Assembly: GCA_943789135.1 (NCBI GenBank)
Contig: CALSSY010000010.1
Location: 1 to 64,000 of the forward strand
From: an uncultured Bacteroidia bacterium
Lineage (GTDB): Bacteria > Bacteroidota > Bacteroidia > NS11-12g > UBA955
Direction of reading: 5' to 3'
DNA: 64,000 nt
Shown: positions 56,967 through 64,000 of the stretch, piece by piece
How positions within the stretch are numbered: position 1 is the stretch's first letter
Layout of the letters: every line of letters starts with the position of its first letter
The notes under the pieces: model-generated
What the model saw: the letters and a program-made list of their open reading frames with translations, nothing else
The model's database searches: none
Told to the model about the DNA's origin: nothing
Program-made: the position numbers and the translations under genes

Positions 56967-59263
56967 TACTTGAGTTGTTTGGCGTGTCTGATTTCGTAAA
57001 GGGTTTCGTAAACGTGGGCTTTGATGAAATCATTTTGCAATTTCACATTCCTGTTTTTCTCATAATTGAATACTAATTTACTGCTTTCGGTATTGAACAC
57101 AACGGTATATTGTTTGGTGTAACCGTCGGTTTGTAGTTGAAAGTACAAATAAACCGGCAAATAAGGGAAGAACATTATAGAGGTCATCAATCCATTTATA
57201 TCTAGAGGTCTTTTATAAAGCACATAGTCATAACCGGTCCATGCGACTAAAGGTGTTCCGTAGTTTTCCATAACATCTGCAACGTATTGAGAGTAAAACA
57301 ATATCATTTCGTTGGTATCGTTATTCAATCGCTCCATAATCCAATCGTTTACCTGCGTAAATCGATTAACATCCTCCGTCTTCATATCGGCTTTCGCCTT
57401 ATTTTCGAGAATATGCAAATCGTCTTTAGACACTCGAGCTACTTCCTTCCATATATTAGTTATTAATAATTTGGATTTCTCCTCTGCAAAGTAGTTGCGC
57501 TCATTATCGCTAAAATTACGACCGCTATATTGGGTAAGTCGAGGTTGCATTAAAACCAAACCGCTGTAGTCTGGATTGTTGCTTTCATATCGAATCTTGT
57601 TTTTTTCTTTCGCAATTTTGATCTGTTCGCGAGAGTCACGTTTACTCGCCATTTCTGTAAAGTTTACAGCTGCCGCGTCAAATTCCGACTTCAATTTATT
57701 GGCTTCTGGCAACCCATATAAACTAGCAAGATAATAAGGTCCTTCTTGCTTTACAGTAGTTGTAGTAGTAGATGTGCGTCTATTAGGACGAGACAGTAAT
57801 GGATTGGCTGGCGTTTCTTCTATTTGCTTTATTTGTTTCTCCGCCGTATCCGACGTTTGCGCGTTTTCATCAGTTGGTTTGAATGCCAAAAATGTTTTTA
57901 TATCCAATAACGCTTTTTGCTGAATGATTTGTAGGCTTTGTTCCCATGTTTTTTTAATGAATGCATCATTGGGATATTTGGTGTATTCTAACCACAAGAT
58001 ACGCATGGCAAAAGCGGATAATTCTTTAGCCTCTAAGGTCTTTAGTCCTGCCGTGAGATTGCGCCACATCCCCCTGTTACTGCTAACTTCACAACCGTAT
58101 TTCTCTAACTCATGACCTGCCAATTTATGATGCAATAATCCATAGATTGACATGGCTTTAACACGGGAAACAAAAGGTGTATTGCCGTATAATATCTCAA
58201 AAATACGTGCTAGATAAAACGTTCTTCCATGATCCGCTCGTCTCATAAAAAGCAGAAGCAATTCATGTCTTGCAATTTTCTGCATTTCATCGAAAGATTC
58301 TTTCCCTACGATATAGATTTGCTTCCCGGACATATCCAGATTCGACACCCTGCCTTTTAAAGCTAGGATTCTCATATCGAGGTGTGGATGCGTTCTATTT
58401 TGGTCAATTAAATCTTTCTCGTCTGATTTTTTATTCTCAGCATCTGCCTTCTCAATTTCTTTATTGATTTTTTCTCTCAGCGCATCGGGGAATATATAAT
58501 GTTCAGAAGCAAATGAATCTAAAGAAATTGGAGTTTCAAGAAATGGAAAGGCGCTGTATTTCAGCACTTCAAATCCATAAATTCCCTCCTCTAAATTATA
58601 ATCGGTTTTTGAGATCATCTCATACCCCAAATCATCGGCCTCCAATTCTTGGTCTTTTGAAAACCTGTACAATTGTTCGAGTTTGGTTTCAAGCGCTTCA
58701 CCATCCAAATTTTTCTTAGCATTGGCAACGTCTTTAAACGTTTGAAAAGAGTGTCTTTTTACATAGTGCTGAATTTCGTGTGCGAGGATTACGGCCAATT
58801 GAGCTTCGTTTTCAATTCTAGCTAATAACCCTATACTTACAAACACCAACCCACCTGAAGTGGTATAGGCATTCGGTACGTGGGATCGCAATACATAAAA
58901 TTGAAGTTTTTCAGAAAGTTCTGGATAGGATTCCAAAACTTTCAGTCCTACCTTTTCAACAAAGTTAGACATGGGTTCACCGTAAAGAATTTGCCCTCCG
59001 GTGAGTAATTCTTCTTCTACAAACCCAACTCGAATAGAATGTTCTTGTTCCAATCGCTTGGTTTTGCGATCGGCAGATTTGCTTTTGATTTTTTTGATAT
59101 TTTCTTGGACCGTAGACGTAGTACTCTTCTTGAGAGTAAGGGGAACTGGTCCTTGAGACTTTGCCGGTTTATATTGGGCAAAATCAATAGCTTGAGCAAA
59201 AGTTGGAATCGCGATAAAAAAACAGGCTGACCAACACAATTGCTTAATGAAAGCACGATGCAT
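56966..59263 (-). CDS. large M48-family metalloprotease, exported
   Basis: About 765 aa. Signal peptide (SACFFIAIPTFAQ), then an M48 peptidase domain: the zinc site LAHEIQHYVKRHSF (HExxH), a third ligand in DQELEADDLGYEM, and QNRTHPHLDMRI typical of the group. After about residue 300 comes a long helical and mixed region of 450 residues not seen in HtpX, with FYLARIFEILYGNTPFVSR and YYLASLYGLPEANKL. In this phylum such proteins resemble BepA/LoiP-like outer membrane quality-control proteases with an extra C-terminal part. The start is ATG 59263, because the frame's first TTG (59269) lies inside a promoter-like TATTATTG. It overlaps the barrel gene by one base. Confidence 0.8.
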   Translation of the reverse strand: MHRAFIKQLCWSACFFIAIPTFAQAIDFAQYKPAKSQGPVPLTLKKSTTSTVQENIKKIKSKSADRKTKRLEQEHSIRVGFVEEELLTGGQILYGEPMSNFVEKVGLKVLESYPELSEKLQFYVLRSHVPNAYTTSGGLVFVSIGLLARIENEAQLAVILAHEIQHYVKRHSFQTFKDVANAKKNLDGEALETKLEQLYRFSKDQELEADDLGYEMISKTDYNLEEGIYGFEVLKYSAFPFLETPISLDSFASEHYIFPDALREKINKEIEKADAENKKSDEKDLIDQNRTHPHLDMRILALKGRVSNLDMSGKQIYIVGKESFDEMQKIARHELLLLFMRRADHGRTFYLARIFEILYGNTPFVSRVKAMSIYGLLHHKLAGHELEKYGCEVSSNRGMWRNLTAGLKTLEAKELSAFAMRILWLEYTKYPNDAFIKKTWEQSLQIIQQKALLDIKTFLAFKPTDENAQTSDTAEKQIKQIEETPANPLLSRPNRRTSTTTTTVKQEGPYYLASLYGLPEANKLKSEFDAAAVNFTEMASKRDSREQIKIAKEKNKIRYESNNPDYSGLVLMQPRLTQYSGRNFSDNERNYFAEEKSKLLITNIWKEVARVSKDDLHILENKAKADMKTEDVNRFTQVNDWIMERLNNDTNEMILFYSQYVADVMENYGTPLVAWTGYDYVLYKRPLDINGLMTSIMFFPYLPVYLYFQLQTDGYTKQYTVVFNTESSKLVFNYEKNRNVKLQNDFIKAHVYETLYEIRHAKQLK

Positions 59264-59304
59264 GTGCAATAATAAACAAAAGTTAATCAGCCTCCTTTAT
59301 GTGA

Positions 59305-60413
59305 TTAAAAAAAGTCCTTCATACGATCGAAGAATGATTTATTTTCTTCATCAGGGCGAAAGTTTTTACTCTCCTGAAGCTTCATTAATATATCTTTTTC
59401 TTCAGAACTCAACTTTTGAGGCACGTAAACATTGATAACCACGAGTTGGTCTCCGGTTCCATAGCCGTTCAAATCCGGAAATCCCTTTCCTTTTAATCGC
59501 AAAACCTTACCGGCTTGAGTTCCTGAATCAACTTTTATTTTAGCTTTGCCATCCAAAGTTGGAACTTCAATACTTGCTCCCATAGCGGCCTCAGGAAAGC
59601 TCAACCACAAATTGTATAATACGTTGTTATTATCTCTTTTTAATTCTTCGTGAGGAACTTCTTCAATTAATACGATTAAATCTCCTGCCGCACCACCTGC
59701 GGGGCCTTCATTTCCTTTTCCTTGTACGCTTAATTGCATTCCATCGGCTACTCCTCCTGGAATCTTGATACTCGTTTCAAACTCCTGTGCGATTAACCCT
59801 TGCTCATTCGCCTCTTTTGGTTTGCTCTCTATAACTTTACCTAGCCTTGACATACAGGACAAGCACTTTGGGTTGCCATCTGCCCCAAGAATGTATTGGT
59901 TACTTGTTTCACCACACCGCTTCCACCACAATGCCTACAGTTGCCAAATTTTACATCTTGTGCGGCAACCATTCGGCGGTACTTGACTTTTTTCTCTACC
60001 CCATTGCGCATATCGGCAAGAGTGAGCTTCAATTTAATTCTGATATTGGAACCTACAGTTCTTCGATTTCCTCTGCCGCGGCCTCCACCAAAGAAGGATC
60101 CGAAAATATTATCGTCTCCAAAGACATCTCCAAACTGGGAGAAGATATCATCCATACTGAAACCTCCGCCGCCAAATCCAGAACCACCGCTCATTCCAGC
60201 GTGTCCAAATTGATCGTAACGACTTTTTTTCTCAGGGTTGCTTAGTACATCATACGCTTCGGCCGCTTCTTTGAATTTCTCTTCCGCATCCTTATCGTCT
60301 GGATTTTTATCAGGATGGTATTTTATCGCCAATTTGCGGTAAGCCTTTTTTAACTCATCCGCCGTTGCGCTTTTTGAAACACCCAGTATATCGTAATAAT
60401 CTCTTTTGCTCAT
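59305..60413 (-). CDS. dnaJ: chaperone protein DnaJ (one frame break)
   Basis: About 369 aa when repaired. The J domain [21 protein letters not shown] has the HPD motif (YHPDKNPDD). A Gly/Phe-rich linker follows ([15 protein letters not shown]), then a reduced zinc region with only two motifs (CRHCGGSG and CPVCQG; four is usual), then the substrate-binding C-domains ([34 protein letters not shown]). The break is one missing base at about 59855-59862: CPVCQG should run into [15 protein letters not shown] but meets a stop. DnaJ activates DnaK. It lies three bases after grpE. An error is more likely than loss. Confidence 0.93.
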
Positions 60414-60416
60414 CTT

Positions 60417-61022
60417 TTATTTTCCGACCACCACTTTAGCGTATCGTATTACTTTATCGTTTAAGAAATAACCTTTTTCTAATTCATCAATAACCTTGCC
60501 TTTCATGTCTTCTGTAGGAGCATCAAATTGTGTAACCGCTTCATGAATTTCCGCATCGAAAACTTCTCCTTGAGCATTCATAGGCTTCAATCCTTTTTTC
60601 TCTAGAGTACCGTAAAACTTCTTGTAAATCAACTCCATCCCTTCAGATGCATTTGTATCTCCTGCCTGTTGCATCGACTTCAGTGCTCTTTCCATATCAT
60701 CAACGATTGGCAATAACTCAACCATTAAATCCTTGGATGCATTTTGCATCCATTCAAGACGTTCCTTGGTAGTCCTGCGACGGAAATTTTCAAACTCACT
60801 ATACAATCGCAAATATTTGTCTCGTTCAACTTGAACTAAATCCGTTGAATTGGCTTCAGCGTCCTCTCCTTCAGTTGTCTGGCTTTCGGCATCAGGATTT
60901 TGATTGGTTTCCTCCATCTGATCCTCTGTTAGCTCAACCTGCTCGTTTCCTATTGATTGCTCTTGTGTACCATCCAATTCTTCGTTAGATTTATTCTTAG
61001 CCTTTTTATTCATGTTAAACAT
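60417..61022 (-). CDS. grpE: nucleotide exchange factor GrpE
   Basis: 201 aa. An acidic, Glu/Gln-rich N-terminal tail is followed by the long helix RDKYLRLYSEFENFRRRTTK (the R-x-x-x-E-x-x-x-x-R face that makes the dimer), then LLPIVDDMERALKSM, EGMELIYKKFYGTLEKKGL and the beta domain FDAEIHEAVTQF, LEKGYFLNDKVIRYAKVVV. GrpE makes DnaK release ADP. Starts at 61022 and 61013 are both possible. It is the first gene of a grpE-dnaJ unit, three bases apart. Confidence 0.93.
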   Translation of the reverse strand: MFNMNKKAKNKSNEELDGTQEQSIGNEQVELTEDQMEETNQNPDAESQTTEGEDAEANSTDLVQVERDKYLRLYSEFENFRRRTTKERLEWMQNASKDLMVELLPIVDDMERALKSMQQAGDTNASEGMELIYKKFYGTLEKKGLKPMNAQGEVFDAEIHEAVTQFDAPTEDMKGKVIDELEKGYFLNDKVIRYAKVVVGK

Positions 61023-61148
61023 AATTTTAATTACTTCTACTCAAACACTTTGCCAAGTGCAAAAATCTGACTTTTTGTGTCAAGATGTCATATTTATTTC
61101 GGCGATTGAAACCTTTTTGTCACAATAATGTTGTATACTCGTATATCT
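61023..61148. promoter_or_regulatory. grpE/riboflavin synthase divergent region with TGAC/GTCA repeats
   Basis: Contains an inverted TGAC-N7-GTCA (61068-61082) and a direct TGTCA-AGA-TGTCA (61078-61090). The half-sites resemble the palindrome TGACA-N3-TGTCA at 12433-12445, but the spacing differs. A GATTTTTG sequence just beyond, on the grpE side, is one mismatch from TAnnTTTG. This is a possible stress-response operator. Confidence 0.45.
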
Positions 61149-61751
61149 ATGTTTACAGGAATAATTGAAGATACCGCAGTTCTGATTGAACGTATCTCAG
61201 AGGGAAGCAACGTGCATTACACATTCCAAAATCCTGTAGCTCAAGAACTTATAATCGACCAAAGTTTGGCACATGATGGCATTTGCTTAACCATCGTTGA
61301 TGTCAACAAAGAAAAGAATCAATATAAAGTTACTGCCATTAAAGAGACCCTTGAAAGAACCAATATTTGGACATGGGAAGAGGGATATCGTGCCAATATT
61401 GAAAGATGTATGCCCGCAAACGGCCGTTTTGACGGACATATTGTTCAAGGTCATGTTGACGCGGTGGGCAATATCGACGAAATTCATGATTTGAATGGAT
61501 CTCATTTATTATTCGTAAGTCATCCACCCGAAAGAGGAATAACCGTTCCTAAAGGAAGTATTACTATAAACGGCGTTAGTTTAACGGTGGTTGATTCATT
61601 TCCCGATGCATTTAGCGTTGCGATAATACCCCACACCTGGAATAAAACAAATTTAGGGCAACTAAAAACTAGCAGCAAGGTAAATCTGGAATTCGATATT
61701 TTAGGCAAATACGTACAGCGTATGCAGCAAATCCAGAACGAATTGCCCTAA
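61149..61751 (+). CDS. ribE: riboflavin synthase alpha chain
   Basis: 200 aa from ATG 61149 (MFTGIIEDTAVLIE). Two homologous lumazine-binding halves are visible. The first has LAHDGICLTIV and ANIERCMPANGRFDGHIVQGHVD; the second has TVPKGSITINGVSLTVVD and VNLEFDILGKYVQRM. The enzyme dismutates two dimethylribityllumazine molecules to riboflavin. The frame extends upstream to 61128, but MFTGIIE is the fixed start of the family. I see no FMN riboswitch in the short upstream region. Confidence 0.94.
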   Translation: MFTGIIEDTAVLIERISEGSNVHYTFQNPVAQELIIDQSLAHDGICLTIVDVNKEKNQYKVTAIKETLERTNIWTWEEGYRANIERCMPANGRFDGHIVQGHVDAVGNIDEIHDLNGSHLLFVSHPPERGITVPKGSITINGVSLTVVDSFPDAFSVAIIPHTWNKTNLGQLKTSSKVNLEFDILGKYVQRMQQIQNELP

Positions 61752-62092
61752 ACGTACGCTTATTTTCAAACAAAACTAAACTCCTTATTCCCAAAGTATA
61801 CGCATCTTGTCTACGTTTTAGTCAAAATCTGCGCAACAAACGAACAAGGAATTCAAGCAAATCCAAGGCCGCCTATTATCCTCTATGTCATTTAATTTCA
61901 AAACAATACAAAACTAGAGTTACCAAGTTGCACTTACTCAAATCTTCAACAAGATTTACGTTCATCGGGAAAATAGGCAATCCCACCACTAACTAAACTC
62001 ATTCTAAATAAGACAAGGGCTAATTAAGTCTGCCTTTTCTGAGTACCTTTTTGTAAATTTGCCCAAATTAAAAAATCGATACAAATCTAACT
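61752..62092 (+). other. 340-base intergenic region with the sdhC promoter
   Basis: AT-rich, no coding frame of useful length and no structured RNA that I recognise. The recognisable element is TAAATTTG at 62054-62061, about 31 bases before the sdhC ATG. No clear terminator follows ribE; CTTATTTTCAAACAAAA is only AT-rich. Confidence 0.5.
62054..62061 (+). promoter_or_regulatory. TAAATTTG -7 element of sdhCA
   Basis: Exact TAnnTTTG, 31 bases upstream of sdhC; this operon has a longer leader than most here. Confidence 0.5.
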
Positions 62093-62791
62093 ATGGGAGT
62101 ATTATCGTTTGTGTTTTCTTCGAGTCTCGGACGAAAACTTGTTATGGCAGTAACGGGCATATCACTAATTGCCTTCCTTTTGGTTCACTGCGCCATCAAT
62201 GCTACCGTTTTCTTTAACGACGGTGGAGAAACCTTTAACATCGCGGCTGAGTTCATGGGTCACAATTGGCTCATCCGTACGGCTGAAATTGGATTATTTG
62301 CTGGCTTACTTTGGCACATCATTCAAGGCATCTGGCTGACACTAGATAACCAAAAGCGTAGAAAATCCAAATACGGAGCAAACCCTGGAAGTGCCAACAG
62401 TAAATGGTACTCACGAAGCATGGGTTTACTTGGTTCTATTATTTTGATTTTCTTAGTAATGCATTTAAAACACTTTTGGGTGGTAAGTCGATTCGGCATG
62501 CCCCATGAATTGGGTCATTTGGAATATGCTTCTGGAGAACATTTAGAAAACTTGTATGTAGAAATGGTTAATGTTTTTCAAAATCCAGTTGCTGTAATTG
62601 TTTATGTTTTAGGTTGTATTGGTCTTGGTTATCATTTGCTACACGGATTTAGTAGCGCCTTCCAAACCTTAGGAATCAACCATAAATCTTACACCCCAAT
62701 GATTCAAAGTGTGGGTGTTGCATTTTCCATTATTGTTCCTTTAATATTTGCTATCATCCCCGTGGCTTTTCACCTCGGCTTAATTAAATAA
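62093..62791 (+). CDS. sdhC: succinate dehydrogenase cytochrome b558 subunit
   Basis: 232 aa with five membrane segments, as in the b558 (Bacillus/Bacteroidota) type that needs no SdhD. The haem-binding histidines can be placed in the segments [38 protein letters not shown] and [11 protein letters not shown]. It anchors the dehydrogenase in the inner membrane and passes electrons to menaquinone. It is followed by sdhA after four bases. Confidence 0.92.
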   Translation: MGVLSFVFSSSLGRKLVMAVTGISLIAFLLVHCAINATVFFNDGGETFNIAAEFMGHNWLIRTAEIGLFAGLLWHIIQGIWLTLDNQKRRKSKYGANPGSANSKWYSRSMGLLGSIILIFLVMHLKHFWVVSRFGMPHELGHLEYASGEHLENLYVEMVNVFQNPVAVIVYVLGCIGLGYHLLHGFSSAFQTLGINHKSYTPMIQSVGVAFSIIVPLIFAIIPVAFHLGLIK

Positions 62792-62795
62792 ACGT

Positions 62796-64000
62796 ATGAA
62801 ATTAGATGCTAAAATTCCAGAAGGACCATTAGAACAAAAGTGGACGAAGTATAAAAGTTCCGTTCCTTTGGTCAATCCCGCAAACAAGCGTAATTTGAAT
62901 ATTATCGTTGTTGGAACCGGCTTAGCTGGAGCAAGTGCCGCAGCTACTTTAGCTGAAATGGGTTATCAAGTTTCTGCGTTCTGCTTTCAAGATTCACCTC
63001 GTCGTGCGCACTCTATTGCCGCTCAAGGTGGAATCAACGCAGCAAAAAACTATCAAAACGATGGTGACAGTGTTCACCGTTTATTTTATGATACTATTAA
63101 AGGTGGTGACTACCGTTCTCGTGAAGGAAACGTGCATCGCTTGGCCGAAGTATCAACCAATATAATTGATCAATGTGTTGCACAAGGTGTTCCATTTGCC
63201 CGTGAATACGGAGGAACTTTAAGCAACCGCTCCTTTGGTGGAACGCAAGTTCAACGTACGTTTTATGCTGCCGGTCAAACCGGTCAGCAATTATTGTTGG
63301 GCGCCTATTCTGCCCTGGAGCGTCAAGTTGGACTTGGAAACGTAAAAATGTACGCCCGCCATGAAATGGTTGAGGTTGTTAAAATTGACGGTAAAGCACG
63401 TGGAATCATTGCCCGTAATCTTGTTTCGGGTAAACTTGAGCGCTATTTTGGACATGCTGTGTTGCTGTGCACCGGTGGATACGGAAACGTATTTTATCTA
63501 AGTACAAATGCAATGGGAAGCAATGTAACCGCGGCGTGGAAAGCACACAAAGCAGGTGCCTTATTTGGAAACCCTTGTTTCACGCAAATCCACCCTACAT
63601 GCATACCCGTGTCGGGTCATTACCAATCAAAGCTGACTTTGATGAGTGAATCTTTGCGTAACGACGGAAGAATTTGGGTACCTAAAAAGCAAGGTGACAC
63701 CCGTCATCCTAACGACATTCCAGAAGAAGAACGCGATTATTACTTAGAGCGTCGCTACCCTGCATTCGGTAACTTAGTACCACGAGATATCGCCAGTCGT
63801 GCCGCAAAAGAACGTTGCGACGCTGGATACGGTGTTGGACCAAGCAAAATGGCCGTTTATTTGGACTTCAAATACAACATGATGAACAAATACGGACGCG
63901 CCGAAGCTACCAAGCACGGCATTGCGAATCCAGACGATGAAACTTTGTTGCGTTTAGGGAAAGATATCATTAAAGAGAAATACGGCAACTTGTTTGATAT
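62796..64000 (+). CDS. sdhA: succinate dehydrogenase/fumarate reductase flavoprotein subunit (partial)
   Basis: The gene runs off the window; 401 codons are seen. It begins with the FAD loop [20 protein letters not shown], then [18 protein letters not shown], with the His that carries FAD covalently in [22 protein letters not shown] follows, [20 protein letters not shown], the ATGGYGN-type CTGGYGNVF, and [21 protein letters not shown] and [12 protein letters not shown] with the active-site Arg. It oxidises succinate to fumarate with the iron-sulfur subunit, which should follow beyond the window. Confidence 0.95.
   Translation, partial: MKLDAKIPEGPLEQKWTKYKSSVPLVNPANKRNLNIIVVGTGLAGASAAATLAEMGYQVSAFCFQDSPRRAHSIAAQGGINAAKNYQNDGDSVHRLFYDTIKGGDYRSREGNVHRLAEVSTNIIDQCVAQGVPFAREYGGTLSNRSFGGTQVQRTFYAAGQTGQQLLLGAYSALERQVGLGNVKMYARHEMVEVVKIDGKARGIIARNLVSGKLERYFGHAVLLCTGGYGNVFYLSTNAMGSNVTAAWKAHKAGALFGNPCFTQIHPTCIPVSGHYQSKLTLMSESLRNDGRIWVPKKQGDTRHPNDIPEEERDYYLERRYPAFGNLVPRDIASRAAKERCDAGYGVGPSKMAVYLDFKYNMMNKYGRAEATKHGIANPDDETLLRLGKDIIKEKYGNLFD

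Noticed and set aside
61023-61148. FMN riboswitch before riboflavin synthase
   Set aside because: Only about 125 bases, shared with grpE, and none of the conserved FMN-element blocks is seen.
1-64000. CRISPR arrays, tRNA or rRNA genes, insertion sequences, prophage genes
   Set aside because: By eye I found no spaced direct repeats, T-loop or acceptor-stem patterns, transposase motifs or terminal inverted repeats. A tRNAscan or CRISPR search would be decisive, and I could not run one.

Overview
The window reads as a chromosomal stretch of a Bacteroidota bacterium, probably flavobacterial or a close relative. The marks are: a short RpoD-type sigma factor (287 aa) without the long N-terminal region; two secreted proteins with type IX secretion C-terminal domains (one type A, one type B); a TonB receptor with a carboxypeptidase-like N-domain; a DnaJ with half the usual zinc motifs; a cytochrome b558-type SdhC; an AT-rich composition; starts with almost no Shine-Dalgarno sequence; and many promoters of the Bacteroidota form TAnnTTTG. 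I see no rRNA, tRNA, CRISPR array, insertion sequence or prophage gene. The content is mostly core metabolism and envelope functions.

Layout. 0-2.2 kb: small accessory genes, three of them broken by one-base insertions (a monooxygenase-like gene and a membrane protein/XRE-GyrI regulator pair with its own operator). 2.3-6.7 kb: a small exported protein, an esterase, a GNAT and a TonB receptor. 6.9-9.7 kb: a YkuK-like protein and an ABC exporter pair. 9.7-12.3 kb: topoisomerase IV subunit A (two frame breaks). 12.5-15.4 kb: a tightly overlapped operon of sigma-54-type activator, LptE, a TPR-like protein and SecG. 15.6-23.4 kb: HutU, Tex, a rhodanese lipoprotein and the fused mutase IcmF. 23.6-31.3 kb: lipoproteins, a GSCFA protein, ChrA, ParE and an epimerase. 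31.4-40.4 kb: AhcY, a 43-aa lipoprotein, DedA, AroE, an M1 peptidase, FeoA/FeoB (both with frame breaks) and RpoD. 40.7-50.6 kb: a 1507-aa PKD surface protein, MnmA, a vWA-like membrane protein, a T9SS cargo, a YjjG-type phosphatase and Adk. 50.7-61.8 kb: lipoproteins, a crotonase, PAP2, a methyltransferase, an outer membrane protein, MenB, an M48 protease pair, DnaJ/GrpE and riboflavin synthase. 62.1 kb to the end: SdhC and the start of SdhA.

Connections. ParC and ParE together make topoisomerase IV. GrpE and DnaJ are co-chaperones of DnaK. MenB (menaquinone) and SdhCA belong to the same respiratory chain. LptE and SecG serve envelope assembly. IcmF and the crotonase act in acyl-CoA metabolism.

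Two patterns run across the window. First, in at least ten transcription units an exact TAnnTTTG element ends only 4-7 bases before the start codon, which predicts leaderless or nearly leaderless mRNAs. Second, nine genes are interrupted, mostly by single-base indels, and they include topoisomerase IV A and DnaJ. Because functions that should be essential are hit, uncorrected sequence errors are a likelier general explanation than gene decay. I found no convincing new multi-gene system; the strongest unexplained signals are the leaderless architecture, the operator-like palindromes and a few uncharacterised envelope genes.
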